Assembly: GCF_004115265.2 (NCBI RefSeq)
Contig: NC_046304.1
Span: 12,516,292-12,580,291 of the forward strand
Direction of reading: 5' to 3'
Length of the DNA stretch: 64,000 nucleotides
Source: Rhinolophus ferrumequinum
Lineage: Eukaryota > Chordata > Mammalia > Chiroptera > Rhinolophidae
Part shown: positions 52,739-64,000 of the stretch, piece by piece
Position numbering within the stretch: position 1 is the first letter of the stretch
How the letters are laid out: every line of letters starts with the position of its first letter
Made by a program: the position numbers and the translations under genes
Notes under the pieces: model-generated
The model's database searches: none
Told to the model about the DNA's origin: nothing
The model's input: the letters and a program-made list of their open reading frames with translations, nothing else

Positions 52739-53924
52739 TATGCTGGGCACCTGCACAACACAAAACAACACAGGTACTTAGTGCTTTTCAACTGTGGTGG
52801 CACTGCCTTCCAGGGGGTGTATGGAAATGTTGAGGAGGGAGGTCTTGGAAGTACTAATAGCATTTAGCATGTGGGGGTCGGGGATGTTAACCACCATGCA
52901 AAGTCTGGGCAGCACATTGAAAAATTGTGTTTTCACCCAAATTTCCAATACTGCCTCTTGCGAACTTGTTAGGGACGAGGGAAAGGTCAGGTGAAGGGCT
53001 AAACAGGTTTCTTCCATGAAGTCGGAAGTAGTTCCAAAGTCACCTCTTTGACTTCTTTTGGGTGGGAAGAAGAATGTAGGTTCTAAATTACTTTTATGCA
53101 TGGCACATATCTCTTCCAAGACCTTTTATTTGTCTGCCAGCTCACCTCAGGAGGTGAAATGCGCCAGCTCCTAGCCTGTAAGGGAGAAGATTTTCATGTT
53201 CTCTCTTCACCACCCACCCACTCTTTCTTTCAAGGCACATTTGTAAGAAAGTGGCTGAAGCATGTAGTACTTGGTCTTTCATTCTGAGTGGCTCAGGAAA
53301 GAGTCTTTAAGAAAACAACTGGACAGGGGCACCCCAAAGCCTAAGCAGCACGAGGCAGAGATAAGGTGTGTGCACACAGTGTTTGAGAGAGGCCAGCACG
53401 TTTATTTATCTCTTCTCTTGGGTCTTTTCATCTACCGTTGTCTCCTTGAAGACAGAGGTGTCGTGAGTTAGTGTCATTACTCAGATTTCAGGGGAGTAAC
53501 CAGAGGGTAGCAGGTAACTTGCCTACTGTATTCTTTGGAGAAAAACAGCTTTGGGGTGGGGGTGGGGTGGGTGGGTGAGTGGCCGGGAGTAGAGATAATG
53601 GGGACAAGCTAATGAACTGTTCATCCACTTCTCTCTATCTGCTAATCTGACTTAGGAGAACAGAGCTTGACTGGCTCTTGGTCTTTGTCTAGCTCAGGTT
53701 TGGAGAAGTTGCAGAAAGTCCCTGTAACCTTAACAAGGTCATTCTACTCTGTGGAAACTACCTGGAGCCACGTGTCAGAGTGGTGCTGGGGGTCAGGCGG
53801 CATGTGGCTCAGAAGTTCGTGTTCCTTTATCCCTTTAGACCTGTTGTAAGCCCTTTTCTCTCTCTCTTCAGTTCAGAACAAGTCATTTATGTTTTAATGT
53901 GTATTCACTTCAGAAGGTGTTTTG

Positions 53925-54140
53925 GGGTTAGAATAAGAACAATAATAAACACTTACTATGCAGTAGATTCTCTCCTTATGTAATCTCATTATCCCTCACA
54001 ATAACCCTTTGAGGTAGATGATGATATCCTCATTTTCGAGACGAAGAAACCAAGGCTTCTAGGACTTGGAAGTCATTAACTTGCCTAAGGTTGGACGGCC
54101 AGTAAGCGGCAGAGCCCAGGTTTAGACTCAGACTCCAACA
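53925..54140 (-). mobile_element. MIR SINE
   Basis: 'ataataaacacttactatgc', 'ttatccctcacaataaccct', 'tgaggtagatgatgatatcc' and 'aacttgcctaaggttggacg' follow MIR through to its end. Confidence 0.85.
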
Positions 54141-54786
54141 CTCGAGCTGGGTCACCCTGTGCTGCTGGAGGCCTGTTCCCAGGTGGCAGGGTGTACACGT
54201 ACGTGGAGTGCGTGTTGAGGGGAGGGCAGCGTGTAGCCAACATTCTAGACTATGTACTTTGAGCAATATTGTTTGCTGTTTGCTTTAATTGTAAATTGTG
54301 ACCTGTGGCAAACAGGCTTTGTGGGCTTAGGGATATCACACCATCCATAAGGTTTCTGTGGTAAAGTATTTGGAGATTTTTGGAATAGGGCCTGTTTCAT
54401 GGATTGGAGACAGCCTGTAGGAGAAATGGTTACTGCCCTCCAGGAGCACGGTCTGCCTCTGTGTCTTGGTAGAGGACTGGTTTTATTCATATCCCTGGGA
54501 CATTTTTTGAGAAGAAGAGGAAATAAGTGACTTTAGCCTGAGCCTTTGGGAACTGCTAGTGGGTTGTCATTGGTGGGCCCATGCTGGGAATACAAAGCCT
54601 CATGGCCCTGTGCCCAGAACTGAACGAGATTTCTGGATGGTAGGCTGTTGGTCAGAGGACTCTGGTGACAGGATGGGGGAGATACAAAAGAATTCAGTCT
54701 TTACTCAGGAGGAAAGAGAGTTGAGTGATTCAGAAGAAGGTCTGTTCTTCAGAGGGAGGAGAGGAAGGTTGTCTCACCTTCCTCTA

Positions 54787-55050
54787 CACTAACTGTACAC
54801 TTAAAAATGGTTAAAATGGTAATTTTTTTGTAGTTAAATATACACAATGTAGAATTGACCATTTTAACCATTTTTAAGTGTACAGTTCAGTGGCATTAAG
54901 TGCATTCACATTGTTGTGCAACCATCACCATTATCCATCTCCAGAACTTTCTCATGATCACAAACTAGCTCTACCCATTAAACATGAACTCTCCATTCCT
55001 CCCTCCCCCGGCCCCTGGCAACCACCTTTCTGTGTCTCCTCCCTTTTTCT
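54787..55050. mobile_element. two L1 3' ends tail to tail (30-base perfect inverted repeat)
   Basis: 54791-54820 and 54858-54887 are perfect reverse complements (AACTGTACACTTAAAAATGG...). The left piece is an L1 3' end in sense, the right an L1 3' end in antisense ('gtggcattaagtgcattcac', 'accatcaccattatccatct'). Confidence 0.85.
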
Positions 55051-56690
55051 GTGCGCCTGACAGAGCAGATGCTTAATGGTTGTTGAGTCAGGTTAGGTGA
55101 CCTGTCTCAGAAGTCCATGTGTCATCAGCCAACACAGAACACACCCCTCCCTCTGGCTCCAATGCAAGGTGATAGCCTTTGAGAGGGATTTTAAATGAAA
55201 TGGCTCCATATAATAGAATCACAAAAGGATTAGGCAAGGGAAAGAAAAATGAAGAGTTTCTTTTCCTTGTTCAGCTCCTTTTGTGATCTCCCAGCTCTGA
55301 CTTGCGTTGTGGTTCTGTTGTGCTATATTCATCATCTCGTTTGCTCTCAGCTCTTACTTCTCATCCTGGGGATTTGGTGGGTAAGTGCTAGAAGAAGTTG
55401 GAAAGAGGTTCATTTAGGGGATGAAGATAATAAAATGTAATAGCACTTCTGCATGTGTGTGTGAGGGGTATATACACATGTTAACCGGCGTCTCCCTGGT
55501 AGTAGAAGAAAACCAACCTTAGATGAGTACCTTGGACCCAGTCGAGGGTCGCTGTCCCTTCTATGTTCCTCCTTTCCCAATGGATGGCCAGTGGTGCATC
55601 TCTGGCTGGAAGCTTTATTCAACAAACATGTGTTCATGTATTGTTAGAAGCCGTTCTAGGTGCTGAAAGCTTATACGTGGGTGACATCAAGTAAAGGGAG
55701 GGCAGGTTTTTAATATCGGGTAGTGTGAGCTTGGATGCTTGTCTCTTGTGGGGTGATGGGCAATGGAACAGGCTTAAAAAATTAGAAGAAGGTGGTTAAT
55801 TGCTAAAGATGTTTTGGGGAAACCACAGGCAGCCTTTTAGGCCCCTTTGATGTTCCCTTCTGGCCTTCCAGGCCTGCCCAGTTTGGAGCTGGGCCAGGCT
55901 CTTGTATCCCTCTGTGGTGTCCACACCCCTGGACAGACCGAAAGCATGACCTGGAATTGAGTTGGGTTTTTAGAATGGAGGTGACAAATTCAATGCCAGC
56001 CTGGCCTCCTTACTTTCCTTTGTCCACACCATTTACAGTTTATTCATTGACCTTCATGGGGAAAGGGGAAAAAAGGAAGTAGACACAGGCGTGGCTCTCA
56101 AGTCACGCAGGAAGAGAGGAAGCCAGGAGAGCCCCATGTCGTAGAGATGCCGGTCTTGCAGATCAAAATGCAGGCCACAGAGGCCTAGAGCTGGTCGGTT
56201 GTTGGTAGCAACTTAGGATCCACGGGTCAGGGCTGTGTCCCTAGATCACCAGTCCTTGTGATGGTTCCCAGGGACTGAGGGAAAGCTTGAGGACTCATCA
56301 TCTTTTTCCGTCTTTTGTGCACAACAGGCGGAGGCTCTACATACTTATATACTTAGCGTTATCTTCCAGGGTCTGCCCAATAGCGGACGCCCTTCGCACC
56401 GCAACGCCTCTCACTGCACTCTAAAACCTATTTTCCCCTTAGATTCAGCCAGCTATGAATTGAGGTTGATTGTTTTCCTTGGATTGAGCCTGTTTTACCT
56501 AACCCTGGTGCTAAAAGTTTGAGTGAAGGAACGTTCCCCTCACTCAGTCCTAGAAACGCTGCCTCCCGTATCCTGTGCAGCCCGGCGTTACGCTCTGCCT
56601 GCATGTAATTATCGCAGCACCACTAGTAAAAGGAACAAGTAACTGAAGTGCTTGTGTTTAAAGCAGAGCATCCTGCATGGGCTATCTTAC

Positions 56691-56918
56691 TTTTTTTTTT
56701 AAATAAATATTATTGGGGAATATTGTGGAACAGTGTGTTTCTCCAGGCAGTTGTCCTTCAACCTAGTTGTGGAGGGCGCAGCTCAGCTCCAAGTCCAGTC
56801 GCCGTTTTCAATCTTAGTTGCAGGGGGCGCAGCCCACCATCCCATGTGGGAATTGAACCGGCAACCTTGTTGTTGAGAGCTCGCGCTCTAACCAACTGAG
56901 CCATCTGGCCGCCCCCAC
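56691..56918 (-). mobile_element. tRNA-derived SINE, monomer
   Basis: The minus strand starts GGGCGGCCAGATGGCTCAGTT and carries GGTTGCCGGTTCAATTCCCA and a tail ending 'ccacaatattccccaataat'. A short duplication (CTTAC) lies at 56686-56690 and near 56919. It is close in sequence to the copies at 33448 and 41749. Confidence 0.9.
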
Positions 56919-57339
56919 CTTACATTTTTAAGGTGCCAGCAGGAGGTCAGGGTCTCAGAGCTAGTCTTGTGCTTGCCCACTCTGCTGCATTGCCCTGTCC
57001 CTGCCAGGTAGAAGGGCTCCAGTGTGAATGGTCAGCCTGGATTTAAGTTGCATTCTGTGTAGATGAGGTGTGTTCTACAAGCCAATGATGAATGCCCTGC
57101 TACCGCCCAGATCCCCTCCCGGCCTCCGAACCTCCTCCACTGGGTAAAACTGATGGTCTCCAGAGAGCTCCCAGCTGGAGGCCTGCTGACAGGAGTGGCT
57201 GTGGGAGCTGAGGCGATGTGATACATGGCGTGAGTGTGGCATTGGGAACTGGGAAACCAGGTTCTAGTTTCATTCCCATCACTAGTTTGCAGGATAAGTG
57301 TCATTCTCTAGGACTTGGTTTCCTCACCTGCAAAATGAG

Positions 57340-57535
57340 GGGATGAGCATAGTGGCTCTGAATCACAGACAGTCTCAGTTAGAATGATCTGGGTAGCTTT
57401 TTAACCTACATCCGCCCAGGCCTGTCCCCGGAGGTGATTCAGTCCTCCAGGGTGGGGCCTGGCTGTGTGTGTGTTGTCCCAGGTGATCCCATGCAGATTT
57501 CCTTCCAGAACTACTGGACCAGGTGATCCTCAAAG
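57340..57535. mobile_element. hAT-type (MER5-like) remnant
   Basis: 'gaatgatctgggtagctttt', 'acctacatccgcccaggcct', 'ggaggtgattcag' and 'aggtgatcccatgcagattt' have the layout of a MER5-like non-autonomous hAT element. Confidence 0.55.
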
Positions 57536-58114
57536 TCCTCGACCCAGGAGTCCTCTTCTGCTTTCCTTCCTCCCTCCCTCCCTGAAAATCTTGGAGTGCC
57601 TACTATGTGGGGTGCTCTGTTCACAGCACTGACTTAAACATGTAAGTCTCAGACGTGTGATTTGCAATGTAGAGTCTGTAAAGAAAGGTGTACTTGTGGG
57701 GTGGTGGTTTTGTGGGTGACGCGGGGCCGAGGAGGAGCTACGGGAGAGCAGGATACTGAGGGAGGAGGTGGCCAGGGTGGGGTAACAGGATGAGGCCTCT
57801 GAGCTCATCTGACAAACAGCAGCACCTGCTGTGCAGAGATCTCAGGGGGGGTGCAGCTGGGCTGTGGGCCTGGGACTGGGCACCTGGGAAGAGACAGATA
57901 AAGGGAAGGGTCAGCAAAACGTTTGAAGGACTGTTCCGAGTCTGAACTTCAGAATATGAGCACTCCAGAGACCATTTCCTGAGCCTCTCCTTTCCTAGGG
58001 AGAGGAGTCAGACCAGCTGAGGATTCACTGGGGAAGAAAGGGAATTTTCGCTTGGGTTTTAAAGCTAGGGATGGGCCAGAAGGGTGGGGCCTTCCCCATC
58101 ATCACTTGCCCTCC

Positions 58115-58330
58115 AAAGCGTAGCCCTTGGAGACAGACTTGAATTTAAACCTCAGTTTTGTCACTGTGTGACCTCTGGCAAGGTCATTACTACCCCCATG
58201 CCTCCTTTTCATCATTTGTCAAAAAAGACCCACCTAATTGGGCTGTTAAATAAAAATGTAGGTAAAATATGGGGCCTGGTAACTGCTCATTAGATAGGTG
58301 GTAACTGCCTGATTGCTCTTGTGAAAGAAA
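58115..58330 (+). mobile_element. MIR SINE
   Basis: 'cttgaatttaaacctcagtt', 'tgtcactgtgtgacctctgg' and 'gcctccttttcatcatttgt' follow sense MIR. Confidence 0.75.
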
Positions 58331-58869
58331 GTGCTCAGAAAGGCTGTCACTCCTGGGGTTCTGTTAATATTCTTCTCCTGTATTTTCTTTGGGAAAGAGA
58401 AAATCACCCAATTGAGTTCTCTCTTAATGGCTGTGGGTGGGTGAGTCACTGAGCCCCCGGGTGTTGGCATAGAATTCCGTGAGCCTGGCTTCCCTTTCCC
58501 TGCCCTAGAGCTTTCTACCATCTCCTGAAAGTCTTCCAGCTTCATTGGAAGAAAGAGCAGCTTCAAAATCTAATATCCAAACTTGAAACTCCTGTTTGTC
58601 CTGCCCCCTGATTCAGGAATCCTGGCAGTAGCTGGGCCGTCACTGTGGCCCTGCTTACCCTTCCGTGTAAAAGCTCTCTGGGCCCACCCAGAGGAAGCGC
58701 TCTGCCTCAGGGGGAAAACCTGCGCCTCACCCTTGGGAACATGCTGATCGGGATACCTAACTTTATTCGGATGTGACAGACAGGACAAAAATGTGTCAAG
58801 TGCTTTGTGGAGAGGCACAGATTCCGCATTGGGTGGCTAGGGCCTCTTGACTCTTCACAAGGCTTTGCC

Positions 58870-59210
58870 TGGAGATTTAAGACCCTTTCCTGCCTCAGAG
58901 CTTTGGGCCTTCCTCACTCCCTGCCCTTTGCTTGCTTAACTCTTGCTTGTCCTTTTGGTCTCAGCTTAAACATCATTTCCCCAGCAGGCCTTTCCTGGTC
59001 CCCCTCCCCCATCGTGACCTCCCTTTAATCTTTGTAATAGTGCTCTGTACTTTTTCTTCGTAGTCTGTCACAGTTGAATTTATGTAATTGTTGTGTCATT
59101 ACGTCTTTAGTGTCTGCTTCCTGTAAGCTCCACGAAGGAAGGGACCCTTTCTGTTTTGTTCATTGCCACAGTCTAGTATCTAGCAGGCACTCGCTATTTG
59201 TTGAGTTGAA
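58870..59210 (+). mobile_element. L2 LINE 3' end
   Basis: 'tttaagaccctttcctgcct', 'agcttaaacatcatttcccc', 'caggcctttcctggtccccc', 'gcttcctgtaagctccacga' and 'gcaggcactcgctatttgtt' are a long sense L2 3' end. Confidence 0.88.
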
Positions 59211-60124
59211 TACGCGAACTGGTTCACTGGGCCGTAGAGTTGATAAGAATCCAGGCAGTAGATGTTGCTTAAGAGAATGAGGAGAGACGGGCTTGGTGAA
59301 AAGTTGGGTGAGCCTGTTTGCTCCATCCTGCTGGTCACGAAATTTCTGCTTTCTGTCTCACGTTCATCCCTTGGGCTGTAATTTATTCTGAGTTGGTCCT
59401 TGGTGGGGCCAGAGACTATCTGGTCTCTACCCATAGGAGAATAATCCTGCTCTTCCTTTCTAGGTCTGTGATTCAGACAGTCCTTTCTCCCCCTTCCTGC
59501 TGGCCCTGCCCTTCACCTATGCTTCTCCCGACTGACTCAGCTTTGTGCCCTCTCCCCTTCCTTCCAGGTTCTCTTTTCATAGTCCTCTTGTCTTTCATAA
59601 AATTCTTCCCTGAGTTCTCTCTCATGGTGGCTAGTTGGTCTCCCATCTGGAATTAGAAGTAACACGGGGGTAAGACAGATCACGGGTGTCCGTGGCCACG
59701 AAGCTTCCCCGGTCTCTTGCCTGGGATTTGTGGACACCTGACTCCCACAGGACGAGGTTGCAATGGGGTATAATGATTTGTTTGTGCTGCAGTTGAAAAC
59801 CGGCAGGGAGAAGCCTTGTTATTATCCAGCCCTGATGACTGCTGTCCTCCTCCGTGAGCTTGGTGTGTGCCAGCCTCAATGGGCTTGGCATCTCCTGCCC
59901 TCCCTGCCGCCGCCTCCTGCTTCCATGCTCTGCCCGTCCTTGCTCTCCCCAGTGTCTGCTTCCCAGGGACTCCGCCCTGCTCCTCTCAGCCCTACCTCCA
60001 AGGCCGTACAGCTTATATTTTCCCTTTTCTTTCTCCTGCCCTCCTTTCGATTCTATTTTTTCATCTTGTTTCTTTTCTCCCGCGCTGCCACTCTTCACTC
60101 TAAGTCCCAACAATCTTAGTAAAT

Positions 60125-60580
60125 CATATTTTTTTTACACGTGAATTTTTAAAAAATTGGGACGTTGGTTAATAATGTTACATAAATTCAGGTGTACAAC
60201 ATTATAATTTGATTATCTGTATACACTATACCATGCTTACCACCAAAAGTCTAGTTTCCATGTATTTGACCCCCTTTACCCTTTTTGCCTTCCTCCAGTC
60301 ACCCCCACTCTGGTGGTAACCACCTATGCGTTGTCTGTATCTATGAGTTTGTTTTTGTTTTGTTTCCTTTTTGTTTTATATTCTACATATGAATGAAAAT
60401 ACACAGTTTTTGTGTTTTTCTGTCTTGGCTTACTTAGCATAATAACCTCAAGATCCATCCATGTTGTCACAAATGGCAAAATTTAATCTTTTCTATGGCT
60501 GAGTAGTAGTCCATTATAAATGTACCACATCTTCATCCATTCATCATCAGTGGACATTGAGGTTTGACACAGTTTTTTCT
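60125..60580 (-). mobile_element. L1 LINE 3' end
   Basis: 'ataaattcaggtgtacaaca', 'ttgattatctgtatacacta', 'catccatgttgtcacaaatg' and 'atggctgagtagtagtccat' are antisense L1 3' region. A further short L1 pair lies at 61100-61320. Confidence 0.75.
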
Positions 60581-61479
60581 TGTTCAGTGGGAGGCGGTCT
60601 CTTCATCATGACTGTGCAAATTTGTAGCACCTCATGGATTTCAAAATGGTTTACATTCATGAATTCTTACGAGATGGGATCGGGTAGATCAGGAAAAGAG
60701 GCTCTGAGACGTTAGGCGAATTTGCTAAACCACACAAAAGAATCAGAACCAGTGGCTAGGCCTTGTGATTCTTGATGAAGTATAAACACTAACCATACCC
60801 TGTCGTTCCATTTTACTGGCTTTCTTTCTGCTTCAGCTAAGAAATATGTCCCTGCGTTATCCTTTTATAATTTTGAACTGTCCTGTGAGTTGTCCTCTGA
60901 GGTGGGTCCGCCTTCTGTCCTTCTCACCTAACCCAGCCTCTGCACACTTCTTTCTCTTTTCCAGAATGCTTAGTTCCCTTTTCCTCCAGGAAGCCTTCCC
61001 TTTATCTCTTCTTGTCCTGTTATTTCCTGTGGTCTTTCGGTCCTTTTTAATGTTCCCATTTGGATTTTGCCCACAATATAAGAGTTCCCTGTTTTAAGTA
61101 TTTTATTTTTTTATTTTTCAATTAGAGTTAACATTCAGTATTATTTTATATTAGTATCAGGTGTACTGTGTTCACTGCAGCACTATTTACAGTAGCCAAA
61201 ATATGGAGGCAACCTAAGTACCCATCAGTAGACGACTGGATAAAGAAAGTCCACTTTCTAATGATACATATTTACCAAGTATATAAATTATGGAGTGCTG
61301 ATTCACATGACAAAAAAAGGATTCATTTTTAGTAGCTGCCTTAGTGCATTGCTTTTAAGTAAATATTCAGGGATTATTTTGGAAGAATGGAGATAAGCCC
61401 AAAACTAGAGTTAGAAAAACCATGTACTAGGGAGAGGGGAAGGTTTTTGTAGACAACACCAGCTTCCTTTATTTCTATA

Positions 61480-61990
61480 TTTATTCATTCAACAGACAGG
61501 TATTGAATGTGGCCCTGACCTGCAAGAACTTAGTCTAGCAGAGAAGAGAGACAATTAAAGAATCAATCACAAAAATGTAATTGGTCCCATGAAAGGGGCG
61601 GTACAGAGTACTGTGGGAGCAGAGGATAGTCAGGGAAGCTTCCTGGAGGATGTGATGTGTACATTGAGATCTGGAAGGATGGGCATGGGACATCTGGATA
61701 TAGAGGGGAGTGATGCGCTTGGAAGGGTGAACAGCGTGTGTGACGACCCAGAGGCGAGAAAGGGCATGGTATGTTAGAAAACCAGGAAACCCAGTGCAGT
61801 GCAGGGCTCCTTCCCCTCGGCCGCGTTCCCACACTAGGAAGAAACAAAATGACCCCAAGATGGGAACTGGCAAAGCTCCAGATAAACTGCCCCTGGGTTA
61901 ATCAGCTGTAAGGCAGTCAGATCTGAGCCTGAGGAAGAACCTTTTGACCCATGGATAGTGAATAGAATCTAGTGACCAGAGCGTGAGGGT
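61480..61990 (-). mobile_element. L2 LINE
   Basis: 'ttattcattcaacagacagg', 'ctgacctgcaagaacttagt' and 'ggaagcttcctggaggatgt' are antisense L2 sequence. Confidence 0.7.
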
Positions 61991-62029
61991 GGGAGTAATA
62001 GGGGGCAGACCATGGGAAGCCTCCTTGGC

Positions 62030-62225
62030 TTTGCCATCAGAGGACTAAACAGGATTGGATTCCAGCTTCACCTTGGCAAACATTTAGTTTCTTGGAGCCT
62101 TGGTTTTCTCATCTGTGAAATGGGGTAATAATTTCTGCCTGGCTTCCCTACAGGGCTAGGTGCAAGTGAGATAATGACTATGAAGGCACCTTGTAGATTG
62201 TAAGGTGCTGGGCAATTGGGTGATG
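62030..62225 (+). mobile_element. MIR SINE
   Basis: 'attggattccagcttcacct', 'gccttggttttctcatctgt' and 'gaaatggggtaataatttct' are sense MIR. Confidence 0.8.
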
Positions 62226-63914
62226 GCCGCAGTGAGGTGATGAAATTGATTCTGCTGGCCGCAGAAAGAAACTGATTCTTGTGGCAGAGCCAAGATCAAA
62301 CTGCTCTGGCAGCTTACAACATTTTAAAAGCAAAGGCCTTAAAAAGTTGAGACTTGGGAAGTAAGTATTGGGGAGGAAAAGGGAAGAGACTACCTCAGCT
62401 GCCTAGAAAACTTTGCAAGATCTTACGACTGGACAGGGGGATGGCTAGAATGACGTCCAGCAGTCTTTAGACCTGGTGTGCTTGGCCCCAGGAGTGGGCT
62501 GGGCTGGTCCTCCCGGGTCTGTAGTGCCTGCTCTGTTTTCCTTTAGAAGGCTCTGCAGGCAGGCGGAACTTCAGAAGCAAGCTGTTTATCTTTTAGGTTT
62601 TTGGGTTTATTTTTAAATTTCTGACTGCGATGGTATTTATTTTTTCCTTTTCCCTTTCCCCACTTCTCTGTCTCAGCACCAGGAAAGGACCATCTGTCCC
62701 CTGCCTCGCCTGCGGCCATTTTAGAACCAGCACAAGGCTGCTTGAATTCTGGTCCTTCTTCTCCTTCCTTCCCTCCCCCACTGCCAGACTTTCTCTCCTC
62801 TGCACTCTTCCAAAAACCTCTCTCATCTAGTTCCCTCCATGTGTCAGCCACCCACCTCCTGGGGGCCTCTTCAGCTGTAAAGACCTCTGGTCTGGATAAA
62901 GCACCAGCCCGTTCCCCCCTGCCCCCCCACCGTCAGAAGCAGGTCTGTGGGGATCCTGGGCATGGAGGCATAGAGGGGAGCTGCCCCCAGCCTCCGTGCT
63001 CAGGCAGTGCCCCTTCTGTTCTGACTGGTTTCTGATTAGAATGGCATTTGTGTTCATGTATGTGTCATGTCTGAACTTGTTTCTGCTTCTGCATGTATCT
63101 GCAAGCATGTATGTTCATGCTCATGTTGGTGGCTTCTGGGAGGCGCGCCTTACAAACTACAGTCCCCCAGCGTGGCTTTCCTGGGTTCTTTCCCTCCCCT
63201 CCCCTCTCAGAGCCTACTTGGTTTCCTCCCCTCCTGCCCTCCATTCCCATAAAAACACTTCAGAACATGTCTAGTGGTCAGTAGATAAACAGAGCACTGG
63301 TACTTCACAGTGTGGAACCAGAATAAAAGGATCCGATTCAGTTTCACAGTGGGAGAGGTAGGGTTAGCACAGAGCAGAGAGTGGAGAGAGAGTTTTACAA
63401 TAAGGATGTGGGAAAAGTGATGGAAGCTGGGAAACGGAGTTTTGTGAAGGCTTCATTAGAGTCCAGTTTATTTTTGGACTTGACGGACAATGGGGAATTG
63501 ATGAGGGTTTTTACCTCCTTTTGTTCTCTCTGCCTTCCAGTTTGTTGGCTCAATGAAGAGGTGCTCTGGCGACCCCTCTCCATCCACTTCCTTTCTCACC
63601 ATAGGAGTATTAATTTGTTTTCTGCTTTGGCTTTGGGCCTGCTTTCCACACTGAGCCCTGTGGGGTAAGAGTGAGGGTAATGGGACATTCTTTCCCTGGT
63701 TGGCTTAGGAGTAGACGGAGACTGACCCCGGCCTTGGAGGGCCACTTCCTGTTGATAAAGGCAGGCATCTGGACCAGGGGCTCCTTGGGGCTGTGTCTGG
63801 TTTCTCTGCTTGGCTAGGAAGGAAGAGGTGACATAATGAAATCTTTCCTGCCACTTCCCTATCCCCAGCCCACATCCACTCCCACTTTTTTCCTCTTACA
63901 CACATACTGTCTTG

Positions 63915-63937
63915 CACACACACACACACACACACAC
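63915..63937. repeat. (CA)n microsatellite
   Basis: Eleven to twelve CA units in MINK1 intron 1, with further CACA-rich sequence to 63972. Confidence 0.95.
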
Positions 63938-64000
63938 CCTCCTGTATTTTTTATCATGTGCACACATGCACACATATCCTGTGGCTGCTCACAGCTAATT

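Larger units (their letters stand above)
44816..64000 (+). other. MINK1: MINK1 intron 1 (partial)
   Basis: No further MINK1 exon was recognised up to the window end. The next expected residues (DPAGIFELVEVVGNGTYG) do not occur in any frame. Repeats inside are listed separately. Long stretches, about 45000-47600, 47900-50100, 52750-53930 and 62250-63900, hold no repeat or exon that I can name and may contain regulatory sequence. Confidence 0.75.

Noticed and set aside
45101-64000. A second MINK1 exon
   Set aside because: No frame shows the expected next residues or kinase glycine loop, so the rest of the window was left as intron 1.

Overview
This is a gene-dense stretch of mammalian chromosome whose gene order matches the human 17p13.2 block: TM4SF5 (+), VMO1 (-), GLTPD2 (+), PSMB6 (+), a small two-exon gene (-) that fits the place and size of C17orf114, PLD2 (+) and the first coding exon of MINK1 (+). 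I reconstructed each gene by finding exons that match the known protein, end in GT..AG introns and keep phase. Reading lengths come out at 197 aa (TM4SF5), 198 aa (VMO1), 291 aa (GLTPD2), 239 aa (PSMB6), 81 aa (small gene) and 933 aa (PLD2). None is interrupted.

Organism: the window carries about nine copies of a tRNA-headed SINE with a GGTGGCTCAG/GGTTAGAGC head, a GGTTGCCGGTT B-box-like segment and a long tail ending near CCCCAATAAA. From memory this is the SINE of horseshoe bats and their relatives, so a rhinolophoid bat is the best guess (moderate confidence). A mariner remnant and a TA-flanked palindromic MITE also fit a bat, where recent DNA transposon activity is known.

Layout. 1-2880: intergenic, mostly unassigned old sequence plus a MIR. 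2883-8940: TM4SF5, whose first intron holds an L2 LINE split by a GAAA microsatellite, a SINE and an L1. 9785-10834: VMO1. 11643-11742: a second, partial copy of the GLTPD2 start region. 12554-14190: GLTPD2. 14300-19190: L2 and L1 sequence, with an L1 body that took four later insertions. 19493-21440: PSMB6. 22280-23760: an L2 broken by a full-length, intact RPS20 retrocopy. 24024-24858: the small minus-strand gene. 25390-28015: MIR, L1 and L2 sequence with a dimeric SINE. 28080-40085: PLD2 from CpG island to poly(A) signal. 40400-43500: MIR, hAT-like, SINE and L2 remnants. 44047-44815: two RFX-type X-boxes, the MINK1 CpG island and exon 1. 44816-64000: the start of MINK1 intron 1, with no coding exon that I can support.

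The genes are not an operon; they are independent neighbours: a tetraspan membrane protein, a secreted beta-prism protein, a membrane-anchored GLTP-fold protein, the beta1 (caspase-like) subunit of the 20S proteasome, a lipid-signalling phospholipase and a GCK-family kinase. The items most worth a second look are the small lipidation-motif gene, the duplicated GLTPD2 start, the intact RPS20 retrocopy, the dimeric SINE and the paired X-boxes upstream of MINK1.
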